64,000 nucleotides of DNA from Campanula takesimana (GCA_026119855.1 JAOWBW010000164.1:124001-188000), one strand, 5' to 3'. Shown: positions 53,155 to 64,000, counted from the stretch's first letter. Notes: a model not told the origin generated them from the letters alone. Numbers and translations: made by a program.

Positions 53155-53475
53155 AAGGTTGACTAGGTTAACCTAAGGTATACTGGTTGACCTAGACGGG
53201 TTGACCTAGATGGGTCAAGGTAACGGTTTGACCTAGATGGGTCGAGGATGACGGTTTGACCTAGGTGGGTTGAGGTGACTGGTTGACCTAGACGGGTCAA
53301 GATATCCGGCTGACCTAGATGGGTCGAGGTGACGGGTTGACCTAGATGGGTCGAGATGATAGGTTTGACCTAGACGGGTCTAAAGTTTGACTAGAGTTGA
53401 TCTAGGGTAGACTAGGTCGACCTAGACGGGTTGACCTAGACGGGTCTAAGGTTCGACTAGAGTTGACCTAGGGTA
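53155..53475. repeat. GACCTAG minisatellite in Tat B leader
   Basis: Some 14 copies of GGTTGACCTAGA(C/T)GGGT-type words, many spaced 25-30 bp, with TCAAGGT or TCGAGGTGAC linkers. Diverged copies occupy the same place in the Tat A leader (35140-35320), so the array is an old trait of this family that expanded in Tat B. Confidence 0.88.
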
Positions 53476-54098
53476 TACACACACAACATAATGAATGATT
53501 TTAGTTAAGGTTACTTGTTTTTGATAAGTGTTCTTAACTCGATCAAGGTGCATGGTTTAGAAACGAACAAGGATTAACCTCAACCGCTTCACAAGTGAAA
53601 ACGGTGAGTTAGATAGCCCGGGTGCCACGAAGATAGAGGCGATAGGATCACCAAAATCTGTGCACTCAGCGGAGTATCCAGTAGGGTGTGCAGTGTGACA
53701 TGGACTAGTGTAGTGTGCCATTTGATTACGTATTTTTAGGAATGATATGCAATGCACGAGAGAAGTCTACTAGCATAACAATTCATAGTAACAGTATCTA
53801 AGCATGAGATAAACACATTTAGAGCAGATCTAGGACATTTAAAGCATGCTATAAACACATAAAACCTGCCAGAAATCGTTAGAATCAGATTTGCAGATAA
53901 GGAAATCCGTACGGCTTGACAGCCGGCGTACGGGGGAAAGGGAGGCATGCGGTGCTTATTTACAGAAACGCCAGAAATTGCAGAAGTGCAGTTTTTTTTA
54001 AAGAAGAGGTGCACGGGACAGTTAGATCACACACAAAATCACGAAGTTAATGAAAGTTAGACCCTCTTAAGTTTTGAAAAAGGTTTTAAAAAAACAAG
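53476..54098 (-). other. Tat B leader
   Basis: Untranslated leader between PBS and gag. Aligns with the Tat A leader in inverted orientation over GGCACCCGGGCTATCTAAC and TTTTGGTGATCCTATCGCC, showing that this is a second, oppositely oriented 5' end. Confidence 0.75.
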
Positions 54099-54116
54099 TC
54101 CCCAGCAGAGTCGCCA
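54099..54116 (-). promoter_or_regulatory. PBS-like sequence of Tat B
   Basis: TGGCGACTCTGCTGGGGA on the minus strand, one base after the LTR end (TTCACA). Corresponds to 10323-10340 of Tat A. Confidence 0.65.
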
Positions 54117-54117
54117 C

Positions 54118-55067
54118 TGTGAATACGTGAGGTTGATATCGAGACTCGCCACATTGTTTTATTTGTAGTTAAAACATTGGGAAAACCATTTATGAGAATA
54201 ATAGGGTTCGGGGGTCAAATTACAATAGAATAAGAATATTAACGTTATCACTCCTATTGCCCGACGAATCGGTCTTTCTATCATGATCAATGTGTGTGTG
54301 TGTGTTAGTGTTTGTGACCGGATCCGAAGATTGCCTACATTCTTCTCATCATGAGAAGCTCAGGTCGGTGTAGTTCATTGCTTAATTTGAATGGGAGAGA
54401 TGAAGCGGGATCATGCATATAGAGGGGGAAGATTAGAGTTAGAAGTAGTTCCTAGATCGTATTAGGGTTTGATGCCCGACGAATCGGTCTTTCTATCATG
54501 ATCAATGTGTGTGTGTGTGTGTGTGTGTTTGAGACCGGATCCGAAGATTGCCTACATTCTTCTCATCATGAGAAGCTCAGGTCGGTGTAGTTCATTGCTG
54601 AATTAGAATGGGAGAGATGAAGCGGGATCATGCATATAGAGGGGGAAGATTAGAGTTAGAAGTAGTTCCTAGATCATAATAGGGTTTGATGAAACCCTAG
54701 GATCATCATAGGCTATGTCATGTGCACATAAATAGGGATTACAATCCTAGATCTAGCATATCATGCATGTATAAGACTTAGATCTAGCATAATAACAAGA
54801 ACATCATGAATACATATGAATGAACACATAAACATGAAGATCACTACCCTAGTTATAGCATTTATTATGAACTTAGACTAAGAACATGAAGAACACATGA
54901 AGAACATATGAATATAGATGTATAGACATAATGAAAACTTGCATAATATATGTAATATGTGACCTAGATCTAATGCGGGTTTCGTGGAAACCCTATATCA
55001 TCATCGGTCAAGAACACGAACGATGAACAAAACCCTATATCAACAATATATGAATGAATATAATAGA
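54118..55067 (-). mobile_element. Tat B LTR, inner part
   Basis: Sense-oriented on the minus strand, with the LTR 3' end at 54118. Shares blocks with the Tat A LTR (GAGCTTCTCAT, the GT microsatellite, CATGATCAATGTGTG). It contains a 215-bp tandem duplication and is interrupted at 55067 by Tekay B. The remainder continues at 63844 and leaves the window. Confidence 0.75.
54258..54688. repeat. 215-bp tandem duplication in Tat B LTR
   Basis: TGCCCGACGAATCGGTC starts at 54258 and again at 54473. The two 215-bp units are nearly identical and each contains a GT microsatellite, 13 bp or so different in neighbourhood. The Tat A LTR has only one copy of the segment. Confidence 0.9.
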
Positions 55068-57136
55068 TGTCGCGACCCCGAACCCCGCGGGCCCGAGATC
55101 GCGAGCTGGACGTCGACTTAAACAATAAACTCTAAAATAATGGAGATAAAAAATTCCTTTTATACCAAAAGAGGATAAGACAAAGTTTTGGAAAACAATA
55201 TAACAACAACAAAATAAAACTAGTATAAACTCCATAAGCTTATACGCCAAAGTTATAAAATATACAAATCCTAATGACGTCAATGTTTGGTACAAATATC
55301 CCAAAAAGGTTACACATTTATATAATGTAAACCCACCAATATCGACCTGCCCCAAAAGCTCAAACCCACTCGACGTCCTGTCTCGTGATCAGCGAGTCTA
55401 ATCCTTTCCACCTGGGGGGGGGGTTAAGGAAAAACAAAGATAAAAAGAACGGGGGTGAGATAAATCTCAATAAGTTACTAATGCAACTACATGACATGCT
55501 ATGATGCAATAATCAATAATAAATCACATAACACATAGCAATTATCATATAACAGATAGCAATGGAAATAAACACATAACAAAGGATATTAGCCAAGGTT
55601 TCCCAACTGATATAACCAAATAAAGGTCGCTGCGCAGCTTCAATAATCAACAATCAATATCTTCATAATAGCATGAAAGCCTGAAGAGAAAACCCCCGGT
55701 ACTGGAACCAATAACCAAGTAACGTGCCACAAAGGGCGGGAGCCATGCCATAAAGTCATGCTCCAAAACGCCTAGCTAGAATACTCACAAAAGGAGCTAG
55801 CTCATCCCATCCAAGGCCAATCTGGATGAGGAAAGAAGGACCAATGGGCGATGCTATACTGGACTTGGCTTGTGCCATTATAGCATTATCCATTGCCTGA
55901 CTCGATACACAAATAACCAGCTGGACTTTCAAATAAAAGCTAAGTAATAAACACTAGCCTAAATAAACAACTCATGATTCCGAAGTAGGGAACCAATCCA
56001 AATAATTTACCACAAAGGCAAACCAATCCAAACAACACATCAAAGATGTACAACATTCCCCAAACGGTACTTAATTAAATTTCATAACATTCTTAATCAC
56101 AAGGGAACCAATTCCAATTACTAACGTGTCCCACGATGTTAATTTAAGTTAATTTGAGTAGATAAATTAAAACTAGGGAAGCAATCTAGTTAAAACAAGC
56201 AAAAAGGAAGAATTTCCTGAAACAGGGGCGGGCGGGCGCCTGGAGGGGGTCGGGCGCGCGCTTGAATGACCAGAAGGTCTGGCCATCAGGAAAGGGCATG
56301 TAGGCGGGCGCCTGGTCCAACCCGGGCGGGCGCCTGGTCTACGGGCTGGGAGGAATTTCCCAGCTGGGTTCATCAAATTTCCTTACCATTTTCACAATTC
56401 TCAAAATCAATCACCAACAACCTTCCACCAAGCATAAATATGCACCAAAACAACTTATAACTAGAATGGGGACTCAAATAACACCATTTATCAACCAAGA
56501 TCAAGATTCAAACCCAACATTCCTAAAATCACCATTTTTGACCAAAACTCAAACAAATTCCAAATAAATTCTAAACTCAACCAAACTCCAAATATAACAA
56601 CTCAAGCATTATATAAGCATGATATGAACATTTTAGTATAAAAATGGGGGAAAAGCAACTTACCCGGAATTTCTCAAAGACGACGGAATTCAAATATTTT
56701 TGACTCCACACGAACCTATCGACGATCTAAACAAGATTCATGTTTTAAGAAATGAGAAATAACAAGGGGAAGAGGAAGATAATGAAGAGAGAAGGGAGAG
56801 GAAAGTTTACCTTCACAAATGGAGGAGGGAGAGAGAAAAGTGTGTGCTGGGAATGAGAGGAAGAGTGAGGAGAAGAGGAGGAGTAGGGAGGGAGTAGTTA
56901 AAAATGATTTGAAAACTTACACCTAGGCCCCCTCCTCACTAAGCTAGCACAAATAAACCCCTATCACCCTTCTACCCAATTAACACAAATAAAATGCTAG
57001 GCATGAATTATTATAACACATAAAATGCACACATAATTATTTAAATAAATAATAATCTAAATAAATAAATAAGCAAACAAATAAATAATAATTATTTATT
57101 ACTAATAAAATAGAGCCTAGTTTTCGGGTCGTGACA
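55068..57136 (-). repeat. 3' LTR of Tekay B
   Basis: 2069 bp. GC island at 56231-56337 with GGCGGGCGCCTGG words. Donor-like GTAAGT at 56663-56658 and acceptor-like CAG at 55412 (minus). The GCAGCGGAA word is mutated to GCAATGGAA here but intact in the 5' LTR (62270-62278). Confidence 0.95.
56231..56337. repeat. GC-rich motif island in Tekay B LTR
   Basis: GGCGGGCGCCTGG at 56231, a GGGCGCGCGC variant at about 56252, and GGCGGGCGCCTGGTC at 56303 and 56325. Pair pitch 21-22 bp, and the pairs are 72 bp apart. Repeated in the other LTR at about 62932-63040. Confidence 0.88.
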
Positions 57137-57149
57137 TTCACTCCCCCTT
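57137..57149 (-). promoter_or_regulatory. Polypurine tract of Tekay B
   Basis: AAGGGGGAGTGAA on the minus strand, abutting the 3' LTR. Confidence 0.9.
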
Positions 57150-57170
57150 AAAGAAATTTCGACCCGAATT

Positions 57171-58814
57171 TTAACGAGACTTACCCGAATTAAAAAGCCA
57201 CGGATATTTTCTCTCGATCTCATCTCGGAGCTCCCACGTTGACTCCTCGATATTATGATTCCTCCAAAGAACTCTAACCAACGCAATGCTTTTGTTTCTC
57301 AACTCTTGAACTTTAGAATCTAGGATCCGAACCGGTCGTTCCTCATAAGTCATATCGGGCTCAATATCCTCCGGTATCATCGGTAACACGTGAGAGGGAT
57401 CATGAACATACTTCTGAAGCATAGAAACGTGGAACACGTTGTGCAACCGGTCTAAAGATGGCGGTAATGCAAGTCGATACGCTAGAAGTCTAACCTTTCC
57501 CAAAATCTCAAACGGACCTATAAACCTCGGAGCCAATTTGCCTTTCTTCCCAAACCTACGAATACCCACCTTCGGAGATACTTTCAGGAACACAAAATCA
57601 CCGGTCTGAAAACTAAGATCTCGCCTTCGGTTGTCTGCATAGCTCTTATGTCGACTCTGGGCTGTTTTCAATCGATCCCGGATAACTCTAACTTTCTCAA
57701 CTGAATCCTGAAGCAAATCAATACCCACGATCTTCGCTTCACCGACCTCATCCCAACAAATAGGCGATCTACATTTTCTCCCATACAAGGCCTCAAAAGG
57801 TGCCATCTCGATACTAGCCTGATAACTGTTGTTGTAAGAAAATTCCACTAACGGTAGGTGCGAATCCCAAGAATCGGAAAAGTCTATCGAACAAGCTCGC
57901 AACATATCCTCAAGAATCTGAATAGTCCTCTTGGATTGACCATCGGTCTGAGGGTGAAAAGCTGTGCTGAATCGCAAATCTGTACCCAAAGCTTCCTGAA
58001 ACGCCTTCCAGAATCTAGAAGTAAATCTCGGGTCTCGATCTGACACAATACTAACCGGAACCCCATGCAATCTCACAATCTCATCAATGTAAAGGGTCGC
58101 AAGCTTTTCCATCGAGTACCTAATGTCAATAGGCAAGAAATGTGCACCCTTGGTCAATCTATCCACGATCACCCAAACACTGTCATACTTCCTACGGGTA
58201 CGAGGTAGTCCCGTAACGAAATCCATGGTCACATGCTCCCATTTCCACTCCAGAATCTCTAACGGCTGAAGTAGTCCCACGGGTCTCTGATGCTCGGCTT
58301 TGACCTGTTGACAAGTTAAACATTTCGAAACATACTCAGCTATTTCCCTCTTCATGTTGTTCCACCAAAAATGTTGCTTCAGATTCTGGTACATCTTCGT
58401 ACTACCCGGATGAATAGTATATCTCGATTTGTGACCCTCATCTAAAACTTGCCTCTTTATTCCACCAACATCGGGTACGCATAAACGATCACGGAAAGTC
58501 AAAACTCCACTCGAACTCAAAGAAAAATCCTCGAAGTTCTTTTCCTTCAATTTACCCATTATCTTCACCAACTCAGGATCTTCTTTCTGAGCCTCCTTTA
58601 TCCTCTGAATTAGGGTCGGAGATACCCTAATATTCGCAAAAATAGCCCCATGTCTCGATTCACGAGGAGACCAATCTCGAACATCCTCAAGCATTTTCCA
58701 CTCTCGAACCATCATCGAGGCCACAAAAGACTTTCTACTAATCGCATCGGCTACCACATTCGCCTTCCCCGGATGATAAGAAATCGTACAATCATAATCC
58801 TTCAATAATTCCAT
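57171..58814 (-). pseudogene. Tekay B RNase H end, integrase and chromodomain
   Basis: 547 codons following the TGA at 58820-58818. It starts in the RNase H tail (SYHPGKANVVADAISRK). Zinc-binding domain: HKSRYTIHPGSTKM and CLTCQQVK. Core: MDFVTGLPRTRRKYDSVWVI, VSDRDPRFTSRFW, then HPQTDGQSKRTIQ. The third catalytic residue, 35 residues after the second Asp, is Lys instead of the Glu seen in Tekay A (GAG to AAG), so the integrase should be inactive. The GPF/Y part (RFIGPFEILGKV) follows, then a chromodomain at about residues 508-540 (VLWRNHNIEESTWEL; YPWLF). The frame ends 22 bases before the PPT. Confidence 0.93.
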
Positions 58815-58817
58815 CCA

Positions 58818-60530
58818 TCAGCGTTGCCTGTTATTCAACTCTTTCTGGGAGAAAAGGTATTTCAAACTCTTGTGATCGGTAAAAATCTCGAACTTCGCTC
58901 CATAAAGGTAATGTTTCCATTTGTGCAACGCAAAGACTATCGCCGCCAACTCCATATCGTGAGTGGGGTAATTCTGTTCACTAGGGGTCAACTTCCTCGA
59001 AGCATAGGCAATCACCTTCCTGTTCTGCATCAAAACACAACCCAAACCCTCTTTCGAAGCATCACTATAAATTACCAAATCATCATTCCCATTAGGCAAG
59101 GTCAAGATCGGTGCGGTAGTCAACCTCTTCTTCAATTCCTCGAAACTCTTGTCACATTTCTCGGTCCACTCAAACGGGACATTCTTCCGGGTCAACTGAG
59201 TCATCGGAGTAGCAATCCTCGAAAACCCCTCAATAAATCTTCTGTAATACCCGGCTAAACCCAGAAAACTTCTGATCTCGGTCACTGACTCGGGTCTCTT
59301 CCAATCCACTATGGCTTCTATCTTTGAAGGATCCACAGAAATCCCGTCTTTAGAAATCACATGGCCCAGAAATGACACTTTCTCGAGCCAAAATTTGCAT
59401 TTACTAAACTTCGCAAACAATTGTTCCCTCGCAAGAACGGATAAAACTGTCCTCAAGTGCTGCTCGTGCTCCTCTCGGGATTTAGAGTAGACAAGAATGT
59501 CGTCGATGAAAACCACCACAAACGAATCAAGATAAGGATGGAAAACCTGGTTCATCAAATCCATAAACACGGCCGGTGCGTTAGTCAACCCAAACGGCAT
59601 AACCAAGAACTCGTAATGACCATAGCGAGTGCGAAAGGCAGTCTTCGGAATATCGTCCGATCGAATCTTCAACTGATGGTACCCACTCCTCAAATCAAGT
59701 TTAGAAAACACAACTGAGCCTTGAAGCTGATCGAACAAATCATCAATGTGAGGTAGAGGATACTTGTTCTTCACTGTAACCTGATTCAACTTTCGGTAGT
59801 CAATACACAATCTCAACGAACCATCTTTCTTCCGCACAAACAAAACCGGTGCTCCCCACGGGGAAACACTAGGGCGGATAAACCCTCGATCAAGCAACTC
59901 TTGCAACTGAACCTTTAGTTCCTTCAACTCTGCGGAAGCCAACCTATACGGTGCCTTTGAAATCGGAGCTGTACCCGGCAAAAGATCTATACAAAATTCT
60001 ATCTCACGATCGGGAGGCATATTATATTCAGAAGAGAAAACAACAGGAAATTCCCTAACTACCCCAACACTTTCCAAACTAGGGGATTCTTTCCTAGTAT
60101 CAAGAACACTAGCCAAATACCCCTCACAACCACAATGCAACAATTTTCTCGCTTTCACATAAGAAATTAAACTAACTTTTCTACTCAAAGGACTAGCCTC
60201 AAAAACAAATTTAGGCATATCAGGGATAGAAAAAGTAACAACTTTCCTACGACAATCAACAGAAGCAGGAAACTTGCTCAACCAATCCATACCCAAAATA
60301 ACATCAAAGTCCTGAATGGGAAGGACTACCAAGTCCGCACACAAGACATGACCACATATAAGCACATCACAGGCACGAAAGACTTTATCAGTCACCAAGC
60401 ATTCTCCTATAGGGGTTGACACCTCTAGCACATAAGGCAATGACTCAGATGCAGCATTTAGCAGAGAAGCAAATTGCACAGAAATGTAAGAATGAGATGA
60501 TCCTGGATCAACTAACACTCGGGCGCTCAC
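58818..60530 (-). pseudogene. Tekay B protease, reverse transcriptase and RNase H
   Basis: 570 codons. Retropepsin VLVDPGSSHSYISVQFASLL near residue 5 (active site D-P-G). RT: LCIDYRKLNQVTVKNKYPLP, DLRSGYHQLKIRSDD, VMPFGLTNAPAVFMD and the catalytic FIDDILVYSKS, intact here. RNase H: VIYSDASKEGLGCVLMQ, AYASRKLTPSEQNYPTHDME and FTDHKSLKYLF. The frame ends at TGA 58820-58818 in NNRQR, where Tekay A has an Arg codon (CGA to TGA). The upstream frame change near 60530 separates it from Gag. Confidence 0.93.
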
Positions 60531-60952
60531 ATTAAAACAGAAACAATACCTCCAATAACAGAAGGATCATCGGTAGCTTGTTGTTGATTCAAGGCAAATT
60601 CCCTTCCTTGGACCTTGGGCTTCCCCGTAGCATCTCTTTTCTGACCCTGTGGAGCACCAGCTCCTACCCCAGTCAGTTGACCTCTGAATCTCGGGCAATC
60701 CTTCACAAAATGCCCCAACTGCCCATAGTTAATGCATTTCCCTTGTTTCTTCCAACACCGGTCCTCTGAATGACCCTCCTTTTGGCAATAGGAACAAAGT
60801 CTCCTATTTTGGTTTCCTTGGTTCCCGGAAGTAGTACCCGGGTTCTTTGGGATTGGTTGCCCTCGGGACTGAGATTGTCCCCCAAAATTACCTCGGTTAT
60901 CTGAACGGGATTGTGGCTTGCCTTGCCCTCCTTGTTTGCTCGGGTTAGTCAC
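60527..60952 (-). pseudogene. Tekay B Gag C-terminal part with zinc knuckles
   Basis: Basic, Gly/Gln-rich linker, then CSYCQKEGHSEDRC (complete CCHC knuckle) and GKCINYGQLGHFVKDC, where the second Cys is Tyr, so the second knuckle is damaged. Tekay A keeps CINC at this site. Ends SVIGGIVSV and a 1-base deletion near 60530 relative to Tekay A that shifts out of the protease frame. Confidence 0.88.
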
Positions 60953-60970
60953 CTCTACCTTCTTCTTATG

Positions 60971-61648
60971 CTACTCTATATCTTGCTCGATCATATAGGC
61001 TCGGTCCACCGCATCTTGGAATGTCACAATCCTTTGGGCTATAAGTTGAGTCCGAATAGAAGTCTTCAAACCCCGAATAAATCTCATAACTTTCTGTTCT
61101 TCGGTCCTCACAAGATAGTCACAATACCGGGCTAATTCTGTGAACTTAGCCGAGTATTGAGCTATAGACAACAAACCTTGCTCCAAGTTGAGTAGCTCGA
61201 TCTCCTTTTGGTTCTGGTCCACTACCGGAATAAAATGCTCTTTGAATTTCCGCACAAACAATTCCCATGCATACACTGTATGGGTATCATCCCAACTCGC
61301 TTTGACTCCTTTCCACCAATGCTCAGCGGCACCCACAAGCTTATAAGCCGCAAACCGGACCCTATCCTCGTCCGTGCACCCAAACACATCATAGATTTTC
61401 TCCATTGACTCGATCCATAATTCGGCCTTCTTCACATCGGGCTCACCGTCAAACTCTCTTGGTTTAAATTTCAGAAACTGCTCCAACCCGTAATGTGGAG
61501 GTGGCACATGCTCCTCTCTAGGCCCTTGGTCATGAATAGCCTTCATGGCCGCCTCAAACATGCCTTGGAACATGGCACGGTTCTCTTCCCGAAGATCATT
61601 CTGATTCTGAGCCCCACTAGAACCTTCACCTGTTCTTCTTCTAGCCAT
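60971..61648 (-). pseudogene. Tekay B Gag N-terminal part
   Basis: The ATG at 61648 (MARRRTGEG) is preferred over an upstream in-frame TTG. It lies about 105 bases from the PBS. Capsid motifs as in Tekay A: MFQGMFEAAMKAIHDQGPRE, GLEQFLKFKPREFDGEPD, AAYKLVGAAEHWWKG, LARYCDYLVRTEEQK and IVTFQDAVDRAYMIEQ. Stops at TAG 60973-60971 after EQDIE, where Tekay A has Glu-His-Lys, so Gag is cut before the knuckles. Confidence 0.9.
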
Positions 61649-61754
61649 TGGAAACAATTACCTGCATAAAACATCAACCGTTACTCACTCTGAACAAAAC
61701 TACCCTCCTAGGTCATACTAGTCCACCTAGACTTATACCTAGAGCCAAACCATA

Positions 61755-61766
61755 GCTCTGATACCA
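61755..61766 (-). promoter_or_regulatory. PBS of Tekay B (initiator-Met tRNA)
   Basis: TGGTATCAGAGC on the minus strand, two bases after the LTR end, as in Tekay A. Confidence 0.93.
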
Positions 61767-61768
61767 AC

Positions 61769-63838
61769 TGTCGCGACCCCGAACCCCGCGGGCCCGAGAT
61801 CGCGAGCTGGACGTCGACTTAAACAATAAACTCTAAAATAATGGAGATAAAAATTTCCTTTTATACCAAAAGAGGATAACACAAAGTTTTGGAAAACAAT
61901 ATAACAACAACAAAATAAAACTAGTATAAACTCCATAAGCTTATACGCCAAAGTTATAAAATATACAAATCCTAATGACGTTAATGTTTGGTACAAATAT
62001 CCCAAAAAGGTTACACATTTATATAATGTAAACCCACCAATATCGACCTGCCGCCAAAAGCTCGAACCCACTCGACGTCCTGTCTCGTGATCAGCGAGTC
62101 TAATCCTTTCCACCTGGGGGGGGGTTAAGGAAAAACAAAGATAAAAAGAAAGGGGGTGAGATAAATCTCAATAAGTTACTAATGCAACTACATGACATGC
62201 TATGATGCAATAATCAATAATAAATCACATAACACATAGCAATTATCATATAACAGATAGCAGCGGAAATAAACACATAACAAAGGATATTAGCCAAGGT
62301 TTCCCAACTGATATAACCAAATAAATGTCGCTGCGCAGCTTCAATAATCAACAATCAATATCTTCATAATAGCATGAAAGCCTGAAGAGAAAACCCCCGG
62401 TACCGGAACCAATAACCAAGTAACGTGCCACAAAGGGCGGGAGCCATGCCACAAAGTCATGCTCCAAAACGCCTAGCTAGAATACTCACAAAAGGAGCTA
62501 GCTCATCCCATCCAAGGCCAATCTGGATGAGGAAAGAAGGACCAATGGGCGATGCTATACTGGACTTGGCTTGTGCCATTATAGCATTATCCATTACCTG
62601 ACTCGATACACAAATAACCAGCTGGACTTTCAAATAAAAGCTAAGTAATAAACACTAGGTTAAATAAACAACTCATGATTCCGAAGTAGGGAACCAATCC
62701 AAATAATTTACCACAAAGGCAAACCAATCCAAACAACACATCAAAGATGTACAACATTCCCCAAACGGTACTTAATTAAATTTCATAACATTCTTAATCA
62801 CAAGGGAACCAATTCCAATTACTAACGTGTCCCACGATGTTAATTTAAGTTAATTTGAGTAGATAAATTAAAACTAGGGAAGCAATCTAGTTAAAACAAG
62901 CAAAAAGGAAGAATTTCCTGAAACAGGGGCGGGCGGGCGCCTGGAGGGGGTCGGGCGCGCCCTTGAATGACCAGAAGGTCTGGCCATCAGGAAAGGGCAT
63001 GTAGGCGGGCGCCTGGTCCAACCCAGGCGGGCGCCTGGTCTACGGGCTGGGAGGAATTTCCCAGCTGGGTTCATCAAATTTCCTTACCATTTTCACGATT
63101 CACAAAATCAATCACCAACAACCTTCCACCAAGCATAAATATGCACCAAAACAACATATAACTAGAATGGGGACTCAAATAACACCATTTATCAACCAAG
63201 ATCAAGATTCAAACCCAACATTCCTAAAATCACCATTTTTGACCAAAACTCAAATAAATTCCAAATAAATTCTAAACTCAACCAAACTCCAATTATAACA
63301 ACTCAAGCATTATATAAGCATGATATGAACATTTTAGTATAAAAATGGGGGAAAAGCAACTTACCCGGAATTTCTCAAAGACGACGGAATTCAAATATTT
63401 TTGACTCCACACGAACCTATCGACGATCTAAACAAGATTCATGTTTTAAGAAATGAGAAATAACAAGAGGAAGAGGAAGATAATTAACAGAGAAGGGAGA
63501 GGAAAGTTTACCTTCACAAATGGAGGAGGGAGAGAGAAAAGTGTGTGCTGGGAATGAGAGGAAGAGTGAGGGAGAAGAGGAGGAGTAGGGAGGGAGTAGT
63601 TAAAAATGATTTGAAAACTTACACCTAGGCCCCCTCCTCACTAAGCTAGCACAAATAAACCCCTATCACCCTTCTACCCAATTAACACAAATAAAATGCT
63701 AGGCATGAATTATTATAACACATAAAATGCACACATAATTATTTAAATAAATAATAATCTAAATAAATAAATAAGCAAATAAATAAATAATAATTATTTA
63801 TTACTAATAAAATAGAGCCTAGTTTTCGGGTCGTGACA
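61769..63838 (-). repeat. 5' LTR of Tekay B
   Basis: 2070 bp, only 1 bp longer than the 3' LTR and with few visible substitutions. Same GC island and splice-like sites. It is followed by ATAGA. Confidence 0.95.
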
Positions 63839-63843
63839 ATAGA

Positions 63844-64000
63844 TCTACGTAGTTAAGTAGTAAGAACGCGTTACCAAGCCGATTAAAGAGGCTTTGAAGG
63901 TTGAATCCTCACTTCTTTGGTTGAATGCGGTGATGAATCTCTTTGATGATCAAAGCAGGATCAAAGAGATGTTTTGAGAGGGTTTTGAGAGAGAGAGAGA
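63844..64000 (-). mobile_element. Tat B LTR, outer part (runs off the window)
   Basis: Continues the Tat B LTR after the ATAGA duplication. It resembles the Tat A LTR segment near 9590-9640 in inverted orientation only loosely. It ends in a GA microsatellite at the window edge, so the LTR start and TATA box are outside. Confidence 0.55.

Larger units (their letters stand above)
55068..63838 (-). mobile_element. Tekay B: Ty3/gypsy Tekay-type chromovirus
   Basis: 8771 bp with LTRs 55068-57136 (2069 bp) and 61769-63838 (2070 bp), target duplication ATAGA (55063-55067 and 63839-63843), PBS 61755-61766 and PPT 57149-57137. The coding region is the better preserved of the two full Tekay copies: four long frames cover gag to chromodomain. 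LTRs differ at few sites. Different LTR subfamily from Tekay A. Confidence 0.96.

Overview
The window is plant nuclear DNA made almost entirely of LTR retrotransposons. I see no convincing host gene, rRNA or tRNA gene. The mix of Ty3/gypsy Tekay-type chromoviruses with a chromodomain, a Ty3/gypsy Tat-type element with a G-patch and a second RNase H, a Ty1/copia SIRE/Maximus-type element with a third ORF, other copias and a Stowaway MITE points to an angiosperm with a large, repeat-rich genome, probably a eudicot. The species cannot be read from the sequence. The region looks like heterochromatin.

Layout. 1-270 is the 3' end of a Tekay LTR. 271-3830 holds an older LTR-like remnant, microsatellites, a Stowaway MITE, a poly(A)-ended retroposed fragment and short tandem repeats. 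3831-6750 is a complete, young-looking non-autonomous copia that encodes only Gag and protease (TR-GAG type). 6751-8232 is a degraded gypsy-like remnant and 8233-9167 a truncated copia LTR (Copia C). From 9168 a plus-strand Tat element (Tat A) forms the backbone of the rest. Copia A (SIRE/Maximus type, 10580-34973, minus, TSD GGTTT) sits in its leader. A solo Tekay LTR (Tekay C, 21962-32937, TSD AAGGA) sits in Copia A gag, and a full Tekay element (Tekay A, 23890-32800, minus, TSD ATTAA) sits in that LTR. This is a nest four levels deep. Tat A resumes at 34979, is interrupted inside its integrase by Copia B (40100-48518, minus, TSD GAATA), and ends in a repeat-rich 3' UTR (49710 to about 52490). 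It has no 3' LTR. Instead an inverted Tat 5' end (Tat B: gag start, leader minisatellite, PBS, LTR) follows on the minus strand, and its LTR is split by Tekay B (55068-63838, minus, TSD ATAGA).

Coding state. Every pol is broken by stops, frameshifts or active-site changes: DTG to DTR in the Copia B protease, catalytic Glu to Lys in the Tekay B integrase, and loss of the second catalytic Asp in the Tat A integrase. TR-GAG has two LTRs that look identical by eye and could have been mobilised in trans.

Most unusual signal. Unrelated LTRs here carry islands of iterated GC-rich, mostly self-complementary motifs at fixed pitch. In three Tekay subfamilies and two copias the motifs come in pairs 21-23 bp apart. 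In the Tekay LTRs the pairs repeat every 72-74 bp although the motif itself differs between subfamilies. Copia A instead carries the octamer AGGCGCAT at a 17-bp period with unrelated 9-bp spacers, just upstream (in the sense direction) of an envelope-like third ORF that begins at a splice-acceptor-like site. Where a TATA box is visible (Copia A, B, C and Tat A), an island lies upstream of it.
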